A stretch of 64,000 bases of DNA, taken from assembly GCA_047967505.1 (NCBI GenBank), contig CM106538.1. One strand, given 5' to 3'. Source of the DNA: Dipteris shenzhenensis. Its lineage: Eukaryota > Polypodiophyta > Polypodiopsida > Gleicheniales. This document shows, in pieces, positions 11,398 through 22,128 of the stretch; the first letter of the stretch is position 1; every line of letters starts with the position of its first letter. The notes beneath the pieces were generated by a model, which was given only the letters and a program-made list of their open reading frames with translations, did no database searches and was not told the origin of the DNA. Position numbers and translations under genes: made by a program.

Positions 11398-12900
11398 TCA
11401 AGATGAGTTGTTACTAGGCAAACTGTGCATGCATCGAGTCATGCCCATGCCAGTATTGATATGGCTGAAAATGTTCTCGAGGTTGAAAGAGTTGCAAAAG
11501 AGGATCTCATTGACGAATTGGGCACTACCCCAATGCTTGATCCACCCTGTGAGGTTGTCAACCAAGATATGGGGAGAGCATTTATGCGGGTGTCGCAATC
11601 CTCTCAAAGAGTTGTTCCACATGCAAAGGGGGAAAAACGTAAGTCACATGGTCCAGAGTGGGACTTTGTTATTAATATTCGTGACTACATTGAGTGGTGG
11701 AGGACCTCACATAAGGGGCCACTTGCTTGGTGATTCAAGAAAGAGCATTCAGTGTTGTGTGGCCCTAGGAGTTGCTGTAGCAGCTCGCACCTTGACAAAG
11801 AAGATGTAAGATTTTGGAAAAATACGAAGAATATCAATTTGGGAAAGTCAAGGTATAAGTGGAGTAGAGTCTGTAAGCATACATGGCGATAAAAGTACTA
11901 GTGTTGCAGGCTCCCATTCTACAACTCCTTGTGTGGATACGAGCATGCAAGATAGATCGCCACCTATGGCTCATGAAGCTAGATCAACAACTGCTACTCC
12001 TAACTTGAGGCAACCCACGATAGTTGAGAGCATCCGGGTTCAAGAGTTGGAAAATGCACAGTATGTACTTGTTGGTAGATCAATCTTGCGATCAGGATAT
12101 CCACTGAGTATGGACGATAACGATGATATAAGAGCTGCATGGAATTGCATTGCTAACTATGGGCTAGAGGCTTCAAGCCGCCTTCTTACCACACATTGCA
12201 TACATCATTGTTAGATAAGGCATATGTAGAAGAGAAAGAGCAAATAAATCGTAGCATTTTTTAGCAAATGCATAACATTGGATGCACAATTGTCTCAGAC
12301 GGGTGGACATGCATAAAACACCATGCTTTATTGAATGTGATGGTTATATCACCACATGAGGAGGCCTTCCACACATTGATTGATGCCTCACTTGTAAAGA
12401 ATTTGGGGACATATATGGCTAGTGTGTTATCCAAGGTTATAAGAGAATTAGGCCCTGAAAAGGTTATTCAAGTTGTCATGGATAATGCCAAGAGTTGTTA
12501 AAAGGTGGGAAGAATATTGCAATGGGAGTAAACCAATTTATATGCATCTGTGTATTGTACACATACTTTAAATCTTGCATTGAAAGATTGGTATAAACAA
12601 GTGCCATGGTTCAAAGAGATTGTTTGTGAGGCTCGAGACATTGTCAAGTTAGAACGATCGAAGCAACGTCTCGAAGCAATTTTTATGTCTCGTGATGGTT
12701 CTACTATGTTGCAATTGCCAGTAACCACGAGATTCGCCACGTACTTCTACACTTTGCAATCTCCGGTGAAAAATAGGAGTTTTCTTATAGAGACATTCCA
12801 TTGTGATGCATTTGAATGATGGATGTCAAAGTTGACCAATAGGGCAACAAAGGAAAAAATGCATGACCTGAAAGAAACATTGGGATCCCCTACATTATGG
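11398..12900 (+). pseudogene. hAT-superfamily transposase remnant (DUF659 type)
   Basis: The recognisable core starts at 12268: GCTIVSDGWTCIKHH carries the first catalytic Asp region, and VIQVVMDNAKSC the second. CTHTLNLALKDWYKQVPW and a following VKLERSKQRLEAIF/LPVTTRFATYF block match the DUF659 plant hAT pattern. Upstream frames (11398-11810 and 11933-12214) look like a decayed N-terminal region, but no intact BED zinc finger is seen. The frame is broken by several stops (for example TAA at 12499) and ends at a MITE at 12905. The C-terminal dimerisation domain is absent. It would have bound and cut element ends. It is now inactive. Confidence 0.8.
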
Positions 12901-12904
12901 AAAC

Positions 12905-13164
12905 CTCGGGGGCTTCACCTCCCAAAAGTTTAGTGTAACACACCTGCATTCAAAAGGAGGGGTATTCCAATTCCAGTTTTTGAAAAAATTTAACAGGTTT
13001 CTAATAACAGGAGGGGGTTTTTAATTCAAATTTAGTAAAAAATTTGTTAGTTCATAAGTAAAGAGGGGTGGTTTTATTGGGGACAAAATTTTCATTGAGG
13101 GGTTTTTTTATTACCCCTTGAATGCACGTGATACCTAGGATTTGTTAGTGGTACACCCCCCGAG
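12905..13164. mobile_element. hAT-like MITE, copy 2
   Basis: The 260-bp element has perfect 8-bp terminal inverted repeats CTCGGGGG/CCCCCGAG. Its flanks ATGGAAAC (12897-12904) and ATGGAAGG (13165-13172) agree at 6 of 8 positions, as expected for an old hAT-type duplication. The interior is clearly homologous to copy 1, sharing TTCATAAGTAAAGAG, the ATTGGGG run and TACCCCTTGAA.GCACGTGATAC. Non-coding. Confidence 0.8.
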
Positions 13165-13210
13165 ATGGAAGGGAGGTAGCAAGCTAACGGTGTCCACTTT
13201 CGGACCACCT

Positions 13211-13229
13211 GCGGGGGAGTGTGACACCC
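13211..13229 (+). repeat. Possible PPT and LTR start of an interrupted LTR retrotransposon
   Basis: GCGGGGGAG followed by TGTGACACCC resembles a polypurine tract and the TGT..ACACCC start common in plant gypsy LTRs. The next ten bases would continue at 21451, after the nested insertion. No gag-pol of this element was recognised, so the identification rests only on these few bases. Confidence 0.4.
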
Positions 13230-13538
13230 TGACAAAACATGTGTTCCTCAGTATCTATGGAGCACTCTAAGGTGGATGGAACCTATGTGGAAACATGATG
13301 AAGAGAGTGCTCATGACATGTACCTCAAGTCAATTAGGTTCCAAGATAGATTAGCTTGGACTCATAAAGAGAATCTTGAGATAGTGCAAAGTGCTTGATT
13401 GATATTACTTCAAATGAACCTCCCTTTTATAGGTGAGGGTACTTACATCCATTTGCTTGCTCACATGTGGGATATGTCCTCCATGCCATGTGGCAACTTG
13501 CCCTTTGCTCATACCTCATGGCACCACAACTCTCAACA
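13230..13538 (-). repeat. 3' LTR of the non-autonomous element
   Basis: It runs TGACAAAACATG to CTCTCAACA, 309 bp. It is nearly identical to 21121-21445 except for 4 substitutions and a missing 16-base segment near 13516. The minus-strand purine tract begins at 13539. Confidence 0.9.
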
Positions 13539-13949
13539 CCTCCCCTTGGTGCCATAATCCTTTGGCTACTGCAAGGTGGTCAGATGTGAGTTACAAATCC
13601 ATCACCTCCCCTTAGTGCATGCACTGCTACTTAAGGTGGTCAAGTGTGGTTTTTACATGTCAATACCTCCCCTGGGTGCTTTCATAGCTACTCTCAGGTG
13701 GTCAGGTTTGATTACAAAATATAGGCAAGGTTGGCAAGGTTTTTGCTTTTCAATACATTCCATTGATGTCAACTTTTGGCTCATGGCTTGATGACGATGG
13801 CGTTTGCTTCTTTGCTTGGTATAGCTTCATGCATGATGCTTTTTTCTTCCATGTGCCTTGATGCTTTGTGTGTGGATGCCATGCTTCCTGCTATGGTCAT
13901 CTCATGCACTTGTGCTTTTGGCATGCAATTTGCATTCATGCGTTGCTTT
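13539..13949. other. Interior of the non-autonomous element, PPT side
   Basis: No coding sequence was recognised. The block CTCCCCTTGGTG / CTCCCCTTAGTG / CTCCCCTGGGTG, each followed by GC..T....CTACT and A.GGTGGTCA, recurs three times (13540-13700). This is a short imperfect tandem repeat of about 60 bp. Confidence 0.5.
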
Positions 13950-14305
13950 TGTGAAGATAGTGGGAGAGAGGGAAGGAGTCTCACTTGCGGCTTTCTCACA
14001 TACACAATGGGGGAATACACACAAAGGTGGAGGTTGAAAACAGTTTTCCTCTTCTTAGTTGTGAAAGCCAAAAGAACTCTAGTACAAAGAAAATAGAAGA
14101 ACCCTATATGTGGGTCTCAAACCAAACTCAACTAACTAAGGTGGCTTACTAACTGAGCCACAAACTAGAGTAGATAAGGATAGCTGTCATCCATCTATTA
14201 TTCGTGGGCAGTGTACCAACCGCATCTCCAGCTACTAACAAGTCAGTGACATAAATACACAACGGTCACCCTGGCTTATCGTGAGTGGAGCTCGATATCT
14301 CAACA
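13950..14305 (-). repeat. 3' LTR of copia element C
   Basis: 356 bp, on the + strand TGTGAAGATAG to TATCTCAACA. It is about 98% identical to 19163-19513. The pol frame runs about 40 bases into it. Confidence 0.93.
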
Positions 14306-16331
14306 CTCCCCCTCGAGCTCAATCCCAATTCCTGCACACCAAGCAGGTCTCTGAACTTGCGCAGCTTCTCTGCGCCCAATGCTTTCGTGAATATGTCAGC
14401 TACCTGATCCTCTGTGCTGACATAAACTAGATCAATAAGACCTAGTAAAACCTTCTCCCGCACATAGTGATAATGCACCTCAATGTGCTTTGTTCTAGCA
14501 TGAAAGACTGGGTTCTTTGCCAAGTGTATGCTGCTCATGTTGTCACAATAAATGACAACTGTAGACTGATGCATATCATAGAGTAGCTTATGCAACCAAG
14601 CTACCTCACATGTAGCCATTGCTGCACCCCTGTACTCAGCCTCTGTGCTTGACAGGCAACTGTAGGCTGTTTCTTGCTGCTCCAAGTGACTGCAGCACTC
14701 CCAAAAGAGAACACATATCCACTGGTAGATCATCTATCAGAAATACTACCAGCCCAATCAGCATCAGTGTATCCATGCAACTGTATCTGAACCCCAGCCT
14801 CATAAAATAGTCCATACTGCAACGTGGACTTCACATACCTGAGTATGCGTCTAGCCGCATCCAAATGCGGTTTCCTTGGAGCCTGCATAAACTGACTTAC
14901 CAACCCAACAGCATAGCTCAAATCTGGCCTGGTAATAGTCATGTAAATCAAACTTCCTACTATGCGTCTGTACATAGTAGGGTCTTCCAGAAGCTCGCCT
15001 GCATCTGCGCTCAGCTTCACATTCTGCTCCAAAGGAACTGAAATAGGCTTACAGCCTGTCATCCCATATTTGGACAGCATGTCCAATCCATACTGCCTCT
15101 GCAAGAGCTATATCCCACTTGGTGATCTAATCACCTCAATGCCCAAGAAATAACGCAGCTCTCCCAAATCCTTCATCTCAAACTTCTGCCTCAATAGCAT
15201 TTTCACATGAAGGATATCTTCATCACTATCACCTGTGATGATCAAATCATCAACATAAATGACAAGCAGCATAATCCCTTTCTCTGTTTTTCTCACATAG
15301 AGTGAGAAATCTGCCTTGGAAATCTGAAAGCCAATAGTGACAAGATACTGTCCTATCTTGTCAGACCATGCTCTAGGTGCTTGCTTCAAGCCATACAAGG
15401 CTTTCTTCAACCTGCAAACAAAGTCAGGATGAATAGCATGAACATAACCTGCCGGCTGCTCCATAAAGACCTCTTCTTGCAAATCACCATGCAAGAAGGC
15501 ATTCTTTACATCCATCTGATGTAAAGACCATCCCTTTGATGCAGCCATAGCAATGGCTGCTCTTACGGTTGCCATCCTTGCAAACGGGCTGAAAGTTTCT
15601 TCATAATCAATGCCATATGTCTGTGCATACCCCTTGACAACTAATCTTGCCTTGTATCTATTCACAGAACCATCTGCATTGTGCTTGATCTTATAAACCC
15701 ACTTACAGCCAATTGCATTCTTGTCTTTAGGCAAAGGCACCAATTCCCATGTAGCATTTGCATCCAAGGCATCCATTTCTTCATCCATGGCTTTCTCCCA
15801 TTTTTCATTTCCCATGGCTTGCTCAAAAGAAGTGGGTTCTGGTTCCTGTATCACTTTGACCATATAGGCATAGTGAATGGCTGTAAATCCATCATATTTC
15901 AGCCTATCCACAGGATACCTAACCCTGGTAGACCTGCGCAAAATAGGCTCACTTCCAGGTGCTCTCAAAACATCCCTGGTCTTCCTTACTCCAGGTGTGG
16001 CAACAGAAGGAATACCCAACTCATCATCAATGCTCTGCTCTGAGCCGCTGGATTCACCATCCACATAAGAGTGACCTGCATTCACATCAAACATGGGCTG
16101 ATCTACCTTCTCTTTTCCTTTTCGTGATACCTGCATACCACTCTCTGCATTGCTTTGAGGAGATTCTCCTGATCTCAATCTGCCTGTCCATGGCGAAGTA
16201 TGTGAACCACTGCTAGAGGACACTCTAGGTCCACTAATATTTTGTGATTGCTGCTGTGAATTCTGTGCAGCATTACCATTTTGTGCATCTACATCAATCA
16301 TCACATTTACTGGTTTATACCAGGTGCTCAT
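14266..16331 (-). pseudogene. RT and RNase H region of copia element C
   Basis: Read from 16331 downward, a spacer rich in Ser and Gly leads into the reverse transcriptase at about residue 160. Visible motifs are [50 protein letters not shown] and the catalytic YVDDLIITGD. A TAG at 15108-15110 precedes the connection domain. RNase H follows with TDADWAGS, STEAEY, CDN and HARTKHIEVHYHYVRE. It is broken by TGA at 14730-14732, where the related element A has Arg, and by a one-base loss just before STEAEY. The order and spacing are standard copia. No intact pol can be made from this copy. Confidence 0.92.
14306..14316 (-). other. Polypurine tract of copia element C
   Basis: On the minus strand GAGGGGGAG directly precedes the 3' LTR start TGTTGAG. 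Same arrangement as at 771-781. Confidence 0.8.
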
Positions 16332-17653
16332 CTCATCAAAAACAACTCTCTGCTCACTGTAAACTTACGAGTAGAAGGGTTATAGCATCTATACCCTTTC
16401 TGCTGCAGAGAATAACCAATAAAGATGCACTTCTCAGCTTTTGGATACAACTTGGACCTCAACTCATCTGGCACATGGACATAGGCAATGCAACCAAAAA
16501 TTTTCAAATGAGAAATATCTGGTTTCCTACCAGTATACATCTCCTCTAGCGTCATGCCATGTATTGCTGCAACGGGAGTCCTGTTCATTATATAAACTAC
16601 TGTAGCAATTGCTTCAGCCCAATAATAATCTGGTAGATCTTTTTCATTTAGCATAGCCCGAGATACCTCTCCAATATGCCTGTTTTTCCTTTCTGCAATT
16701 CCATTTTGCTATGGGGTATGACTGCATGAATATTGTTGCTTTATACCATGCTCCTGCAAGAACCTTGCAAACTCATTTGAGAGGTACTCTCCCCCTCCAT
16801 CTGACCTTAGGCATTTTATTTGCAGGCCTGTTTCTTTTTCAACCATAGCTTTGAAAGCTTTGAAGTGCCCAAACACTTCACTTTTCTTTTTCATAAAATA
16901 CACCCAAAGTTTTCTGCTGAAGTCATCAATAAATGTGACAAAATAGTGACAGCCACCAATAGATGCAGCTTTAGTAGTCCACACATCAGAGTGGATTAAT
17001 TCCAATGGCTTTTTACTCTCTTGAACATGCCTAGGAAAAGGTTTCCTTGCCTGTTTCCCAAATTGACAGGCTTCACAAACCTTGTGCATTTCTGCAACCT
17101 TGAATTTAGGCAATCCTGCAACAATATTTTGGGCTTGCATTGATTTAAGTCGCTGTATATTAACATGACCAATGTGTTTGTGCCAGATATCAATATCTGC
17201 AACTACACCGGTCCCATGTGCAAACATTGCTGCACTCAATTCAGGCATGTCCACATCCAACGTAAACATCCTGCCCTTCTTCTTTCCTTTTGCTATCAAG
17301 CGACCATTATTTTTCATATCCTCAACAAAGCATCCATGAGGATTAAATCTGACCTGCAAGCCCTGCTCAACCATCTGACCAACAGAAACCAGGTTCTTGG
17401 TGATGTTCGGGACATGAAATACATCAGACAAGTATTTCTTTTTCCCATCCTACATAGACAAAGGAATTTTGCCAATCTGCACAATAGGATGTGTAGTATC
17501 ATCACCAGTCTCCACAAATCCTGGTTTTTCCATTTTCCTTGCATCCTGCATCCATTCAGCATGACCTGTCATGTGGTTTGACGCACCTGAGTCAACATAC
17601 CACACATCATTGCTTTCTTCTGCACTTGTCACAGAATTTGTCATATGCTTCAT
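16328..17653 (-). pseudogene. Protease and integrase region of copia element C
   Basis: From 17653 downward, the protease active site WYVDSGASNHMTG is intact. A TAG at 17450-17452 interrupts the frame. Next come the GAG-pre-integrase region (IWHKHIGHVN with CEACQFGK) and the integrase core (HSDVW, YFVTFIDDFSRKLWVY, LRSDGGGEY). A TAG at 16709-16711 falls at the second Gln position of the highly conserved HTPQQNG motif. The integrase C-terminal part (WAEAIATVVYIMNRTP, FGCIAYVHVP) ends in a frameshift near 16331. The integrase would have joined the cDNA to the chromosome. Confidence 0.92.
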
Positions 17654-18621
17654 ACCATAAACAAATGCTCATTTCTGTCATCACCCTGTCTACTAGAGGA
17701 TGCATAATTGCCTTGCTGCAATTTTCCATTCATAATGTCATTCTGCTTTTTGTAGCAGTCTTTAGCCATATGACCCATTTTGCCACAATAGTAGCATTCA
17801 ACATTGCTGTTTGTATTTTGGCCTCTCTGCCATCCACCACGGCCTCTTTGGCTCCCCCTGCCTCTAGAGTTACCACGTCCTCCTGCATAGGACTGGTTTT
17901 CTTGCATTTGCTGCATATTCTCATTTCTACCACGGCCTCCAGATCGGCCTCCTCTACCTCTGCCTCTACCCCTTCCAGCATTTGAGTAGAAGACAGTTTC
18001 TTTTGAGGTTCCTCCTGAAGAAGATGCACCACCATTTCTCTGCTCTTCAGAAATTAGAAGAGCAATCAACTCCTCAAAATCAGGAAATTTTTCACGGACG
18101 GCAATGGATGTCTGGAACTGTGCATAATCCTTTCCTAGACCATTCAAGGTCACAGAAACTAAATCGTCATCATCCATTGGCGACCCAATGGAAGCAAGTG
18201 CATCCGCAATTTTCTTCACCTTCATGTGGTAGTCATTGATGCTCATATTTTCTCTCTGCACATTGTGCAGCTCCTGCTTGAGCTGCATTTTCCTGGCTTG
18301 CGTATTTGTGCTGTACATTTTAGCCAAAGTATCCCATGCCACCTTTGGCATACTTGCATCCTGAATATGCACAATCATTGAATCTGAAATACTGATAGAC
18401 AGCCACTACATAACTTTTCTGGCTCTCTCATGCCATCCTTTAAATGCCTGCATTTCCTGTTGATTGGGAACATTAGGAAGAACTGGTTCTTCTTCATTTC
18501 CTGTAATGAACTCCCAGTAGCCTTTTCCCATCAAGAAATTCGTCATTCTAAACTTCCATGCCTGGAAGTTGTTCTTGTCAAGCTTTTCAGTGACAATCTG
18601 TGAAAGGGAATCAGATGCCAT
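17650..18621 (-). pseudogene. gag of copia element C
   Basis: The start is taken at the ATG at 18621 (MASDSLSQIVTEKLDKNNF), since KLDKNNFQAWKFRM is the usual copia gag beginning. A TAG at 18406-18408 splits the UBN2-like capsid region. The second half ends with a Gly/Arg-rich tract (RGRGRGGRSGGRGR) and one CCHC zinc knuckle, CYYCGKMGHMAKDC. A one-base deletion near 17666 throws the gag frame off just before the protease region. Gag would coat the element RNA. Confidence 0.9.
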
Positions 18622-19150
18622 TATAGAACACTGCAAAATATTATGTCACTGCAAAAACACAGCTTTTGCCTCACACGAGCAGATCTGCAAAACTGACGAA
18701 AGTGGTATTTTACCACACAGTCACTTCCTAGTGATGATTTTGCATCAACAGGCAACAAGCATGAATCTGCAACTCCAAAATCTCTGCACATAGGCATAAG
18801 ATGCAATTTCTGCGGCAACTTTTCACCGACTAGCCGAGCAGTGGTCGCACAACAAAAACAGGGCCTTTTTCTGAGTGCCTGCGGAGAACTTCCGCCTCCA
18901 AAACGGGCCCCGAAATGACCTCGAATCAAAAAAATAAAGTCACCAAGGGCATTGCCCTAACCCGCAGCATATAATGCCCTCTCACCACACCGCGAAGGGC
19001 ATCTCAATCTGAGACAGTGCACTCTTGCACTTTCGGCTGTGCTACCTGCAGAGATTTGCTCCCAAACTCGAAAAAGAAAAGCAACACTGGTCCTCTTACC
19101 AGGACACTGCGAACTTGGTTTGCTTTCTTGATCTCCTTACCATGAACAAG

Positions 19151-19161
19151 GCTCTGATACC
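19151..19161 (-). other. Primer-binding site of copia element C
   Basis: On the minus strand GGTATCAGAGC lies one base inside the 5' LTR and matches the plant initiator-Met-tRNA primer consensus. Confidence 0.85.
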
Positions 19162-19162
19162 G

Positions 19163-19513
19163 TGTGAAGATAGTGGGAGAGAGGGAAGGAGTCTCACTTG
19201 CGGCTTTCTCACATGCACAATGGGGGAATACACACAAAGGTGGAGGCTGAAAACAGTTTTCCTCTTCTTAGTTGTGAAAGCCAAAAGAACTCTAGTACAA
19301 AGAAAATAGAAGAACCCTATATGTGGGTCTCAAACCAAACTCAACTAACTAAGGTGACTTACTAACTGAGCCACAAACTAGAGTAGATAAGGAAAGCTGT
19401 CATCCAACTATTTCGTGGGCAGTGTACCAACCGCATCTCCAGCTAACAAGTCGGTGACATAAATACACAACGGTCACCCTGGCATATCGTGAGTGGAGCT
19501 CGATATCTCAACA
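19163..19513 (-). repeat. 5' LTR of copia element C
   Basis: 351 bp, with TG/CA ends, adjoining the PBS on the inner side and the GCTTT duplication on the outer side. Confidence 0.94.
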
Positions 19514-21108
19514 GCTTTTTCATTTGTTGCAAAGGTCTTACCAATTGATTTCTTTCAATATTGGCAGTGTCTAATTGCATTGTCTAATTGCATACAATGA
19601 TTCTGACATGATAGACGCGTGGAGCTCGAAAAGACGATCACTTTTCCTTTTTGGAGCGTGTCCAAATTTTTTCTAGATTTGCAAGTTACGCCTTGTCGAA
19701 TGTTTTGTGAAGAAGAGAGGTCCTTGATGATGTGGCACAGGGATTCACATGCTGAATCCCATGCTGTGCTTAGCAAGAGGTTACTGTGCTGAGGAAGCCC
19801 TATGCCACATGGCACACTTTTAACTAAACTGAATCAACCCAGAGTTCAAACAAACCTAGCTATGGTTAAGTGTGAGTTACTTGACTTGGGTCCTATGTGC
19901 CATGTGGCAAGCTACTGACCATGCTTCACTAACCCGTGGTAAATTTGACTCGGGGTTAAGTTTGCTTGGGTTAACTTTACCCAAGGTGCCACGTGTCAAA
20001 ACACTGAGTACTGTGGAGGAGGATAAGGTTTTGAGTGTTTTTTTTTTTTTCGTTTCTCTGTCGTCGTCGCTGGTGCTGCGACCCGATTTGATACTTCCTT
20101 CTAGCTCTCTTTGCTTCATGCAGTCGAGTTCTAGCGAGGCTTTTGGAGCGGACATCAATTGGAGAGGTCTATTGATAGCTCGCTGTTAGAGCTATGGCAC
20201 TCAGGGCGATTGTGGAGATGGCTCGTGATGCTATCTTCAGAGTTCGGTGCTCGTAGGAATGAGCTGTCTGAGCACTGTGCTGCCCGTGTGCTTGGAGCGG
20301 CTAGTCTAAGGAAGGCTGAGCAGAATATCATTGTAAGGTTGGCACTGCTCGTCGAGCTATGGCATAGACGAAAGCACTCCATGAGCTTGTGGCTGGCCTA
20401 GGAGCTCATTGCTTGAAGGCACTGGCTGTCGGTGAGTTGTGCCATATGCAAGGCATTTTTGCTATGCCGGGAGAAAGCGCTTCTTCGCTGGGCTAGTGCT
20501 TTTGCTGGCTATGGAGCGCTGGGTATTGGAGCCCGTCGATGGTGACTTGTTGGAGCTGTTCACGTTCGAAAGCACTTAGATGGTCATTGCAAGAATGCAG
20601 TCCCATGAGGCCGTCGAGGAGTTCTTAGCACTGCCTTCTGTGTTTTTGAGCTTGGGCTAGTTTGCTGTCGCCCGTTCAGTACTTTTTGGAGAAGCATTTG
20701 CTTGGAGATGGGTGTAGGTAGAGCTTTGGGCTCTCTCTCCCTCTCAAAATCTTCTCTCAAATCTCTCTCAAACACAAGGATCTCTCAGTAAATCTCTAAC
20801 ATGAACAATCACTCAAGAGGCATGAACATGAATTTGTCTCTCTATCTCATAATGAAGCTATATCTCTCTCTCTCAAGTGAAGCTATCTCTCTCACATAAG
20901 AAATGCAATGAACAGAATTCTCAAATGCAATGGAAGGAAACAATGGACGGAACTTTTCTCTCTCTAGGGACGGAAATTTGTTTTCAATCTAAAACTAAAA
21001 CTAACCTAGGAGAACTCATGAGCTTCTAAGACATGCCTACAACTAATCTAGGAATGGAAGCAATCCTAGTGAACTACTAATGAGCTAAACTAGGAGAGCT
21101 AAAGCTAT
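19514..21108. other. Interior of the non-autonomous element, PBS side
   Basis: About 1.6 kb with no recognised gag, pol or host-gene fragment. Visible features are a T-run at 20040-20050, a CT-rich stretch at 20720-20870, and short repeated pieces around TGCCA(C/T)GTGGCA and GGTTAA near 19800-19990. Open frames here are short and overlap on both strands. Confidence 0.5.
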
Positions 21109-21120
21109 GCTCTGATACCA
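21109..21120 (-). other. Primer-binding site of the non-autonomous element
   Basis: TGGTATCAGAGC on the minus strand is an exact match to the plant initiator-Met-tRNA PBS consensus and directly abuts the 5' LTR at 21121. Confidence 0.9.
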
Positions 21121-21445
21121 TGACAAAACATGTGTGCCTCAGGATCTATGGAGCACTCTAAGGTGGATGGAACCTATGTGGAAACATGATGAAGAGAGTG
21201 CTCATGACATGTACCTCAAGTCAATTAGGTTCCAAGATAGATTAGCTTGGACTCATAAAGAGAATCTTGAGATAGTGCAAAGTGCTTGATTGATATTACT
21301 TCAAATGAACCTCCCTTTTATAGGTGAGGGTACTTACATCCATTTGCTTGCTCACATGTGGGATATGTCCTCCATGCCATGTGGGAGCTTGCCCTTTGCT
21401 CATACCTTTGCTCTACATGTGCTCATGGCACCACAACTCTCAACA
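21121..21445 (-). repeat. 5' LTR of the non-autonomous element
   Basis: 325 bp, TGACAAAACATG to CTCTCAACA, followed by the CACCC target duplication at 21446-21450. The 16 bases missing from the other LTR are present here. Confidence 0.93.
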
Positions 21446-21486
21446 CACCCCTCGAGTGAAAATACAAAGGTTTTTCTTCGGTGTTC

Positions 21487-22019
21487 AATACCTTAATCGA
21501 GGTATTGTGTCCAATGAAATTGGCACACGTGGACAACCAAAGCAAGCCTATACCTCAATTGAGGTCTTTGACGTGGACAACCGAAGTGAGCCTATACCTC
21601 GATCGTGCTATCGTGGCACCACCACAATACCTCAATCGAGGTATCATGGCAAGTCCACATACCTTGATCGTGGTATGCAGGACTGATGACATGGAGGCAT
21701 GGCAAATACCACGATTGAGGTATGTGGCATCCAACATTGTATTTAGTGTAGTGTGCTGACAACTGACGTACCACGATCGAGGTATGTCGAAGTACTGACA
21801 TGGTCGCATGGCAAATACCATGATCATGGCTTTTGGCATCCTACATGGCTAGTGGCTTAACTTGACGTGGAAGGATTTCCTTACGTGGAGAAACATTAAG
21901 GATTATACATGGCAAAAATACCATGATTGCAGTATTGCATGTGGATAGCCACGTATGCATGTTTAGACTTAGTATGCATGGCATGATATGTTCGTGTGAA
22001 ATACCATGATCGTGGTATT
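21487..22019. promoter_or_regulatory. Array of ten 18-bp near-palindromes upstream of a TATA box
   Basis: Ten copies of a motif near ATACC(T/A)(C/T)(G/A)AT(C/T)G(A/T)GGTAT start at 21487, 21550, 21594, 21627, 21658, 21706, 21768, 21815, 21918 and 22000. Examples are ATACCTCAATCGAGGTAT at 21627 and CATACCTTGATCGTGGTATG at 21658. Several share the lead-in CATGGCAA. The inner half varies while the ATACC/GGTAT arms are kept, and both half-sites point outward, as expected for a dimeric protein site. The array lies 20-550 bp before a TATA box. It may be the U3 region of the LTR whose start is seen at 13220, or the promoter of an unknown gene. The function is inferred, not known. Confidence 0.6.
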
Positions 22020-22038
22020 GTGAAACCCTAAAATTTTC

Positions 22039-22047
22039 TATATAAAG
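22039..22047 (+). promoter_or_regulatory. TATA box
   Basis: TATATAAAG follows the palindrome array. Three further CTC(A/G)ATCGA cores lie just downstream (22055, 22082, 22098), in what would be the 5' leader. Confidence 0.55.
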
Positions 22048-22128
22048 AGAAGGACCTCAATCGAGCCCTCATTGTTGAAACCTCGATCGAGCTCCTCCTC
22101 GATCGAAATCGATAGAATTGTTAGAGCG

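Larger units (their letters stand above)
13950..19513 (-). mobile_element. Full-length Ty1/copia retrotransposon (element C), nested
   Basis: The 5564-bp element has LTRs at both ends and a perfect 5-bp target duplication GCTTT (13945-13949 and 19514-19518). The minus-strand order is 5' LTR, PBS, gag, protease, integrase, RT, RNase H, PPT, 3' LTR, the copia order. Comparing the LTRs by eye gives 7 substitutions and 2 small indels over 351 bases (about 2%). The coding region is nevertheless broken by five in-frame stops and three frameshifts. It is inserted inside the non-autonomous element at 13230-21445. Confidence 0.95.
13230..21445 (-). mobile_element. Non-autonomous LTR retrotransposon, host of a nested copia
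   Basis: Two LTRs (13230-13538 and 21121-21445) are flanked outside by the identical 5-bp duplication CACCC (13225-13229 and 21446-21450). A Met-tRNA-type PBS (21109-21120) sets the minus orientation, and a purine tract (AAGGGGAGG on the minus strand) adjoins the other LTR. Without the nested copia and one copy of its duplication the element is about 2.65 kb. Its roughly 2 kb interior has no gag or pol that I can recognise. It therefore needs proteins from elsewhere to move, like LARD/TRIM-type elements. The LTRs differ by 4 substitutions and one 16-base indel over 309 aligned bases, so insertion was recent. Confidence 0.9.

Noticed and set aside
15681-16549. Several + strand ORFs opposite the copia RT and integrase
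   Set aside because: They are antisense shadows of well-identified minus-strand pol domains.
21487-22019. CRISPR-like array of palindromic repeats
   Set aside because: Spacing is irregular (31-103 bp), repeats are imperfect, and the context is plant nuclear DNA with TATA box and LTR features. There are no cas genes or leader.
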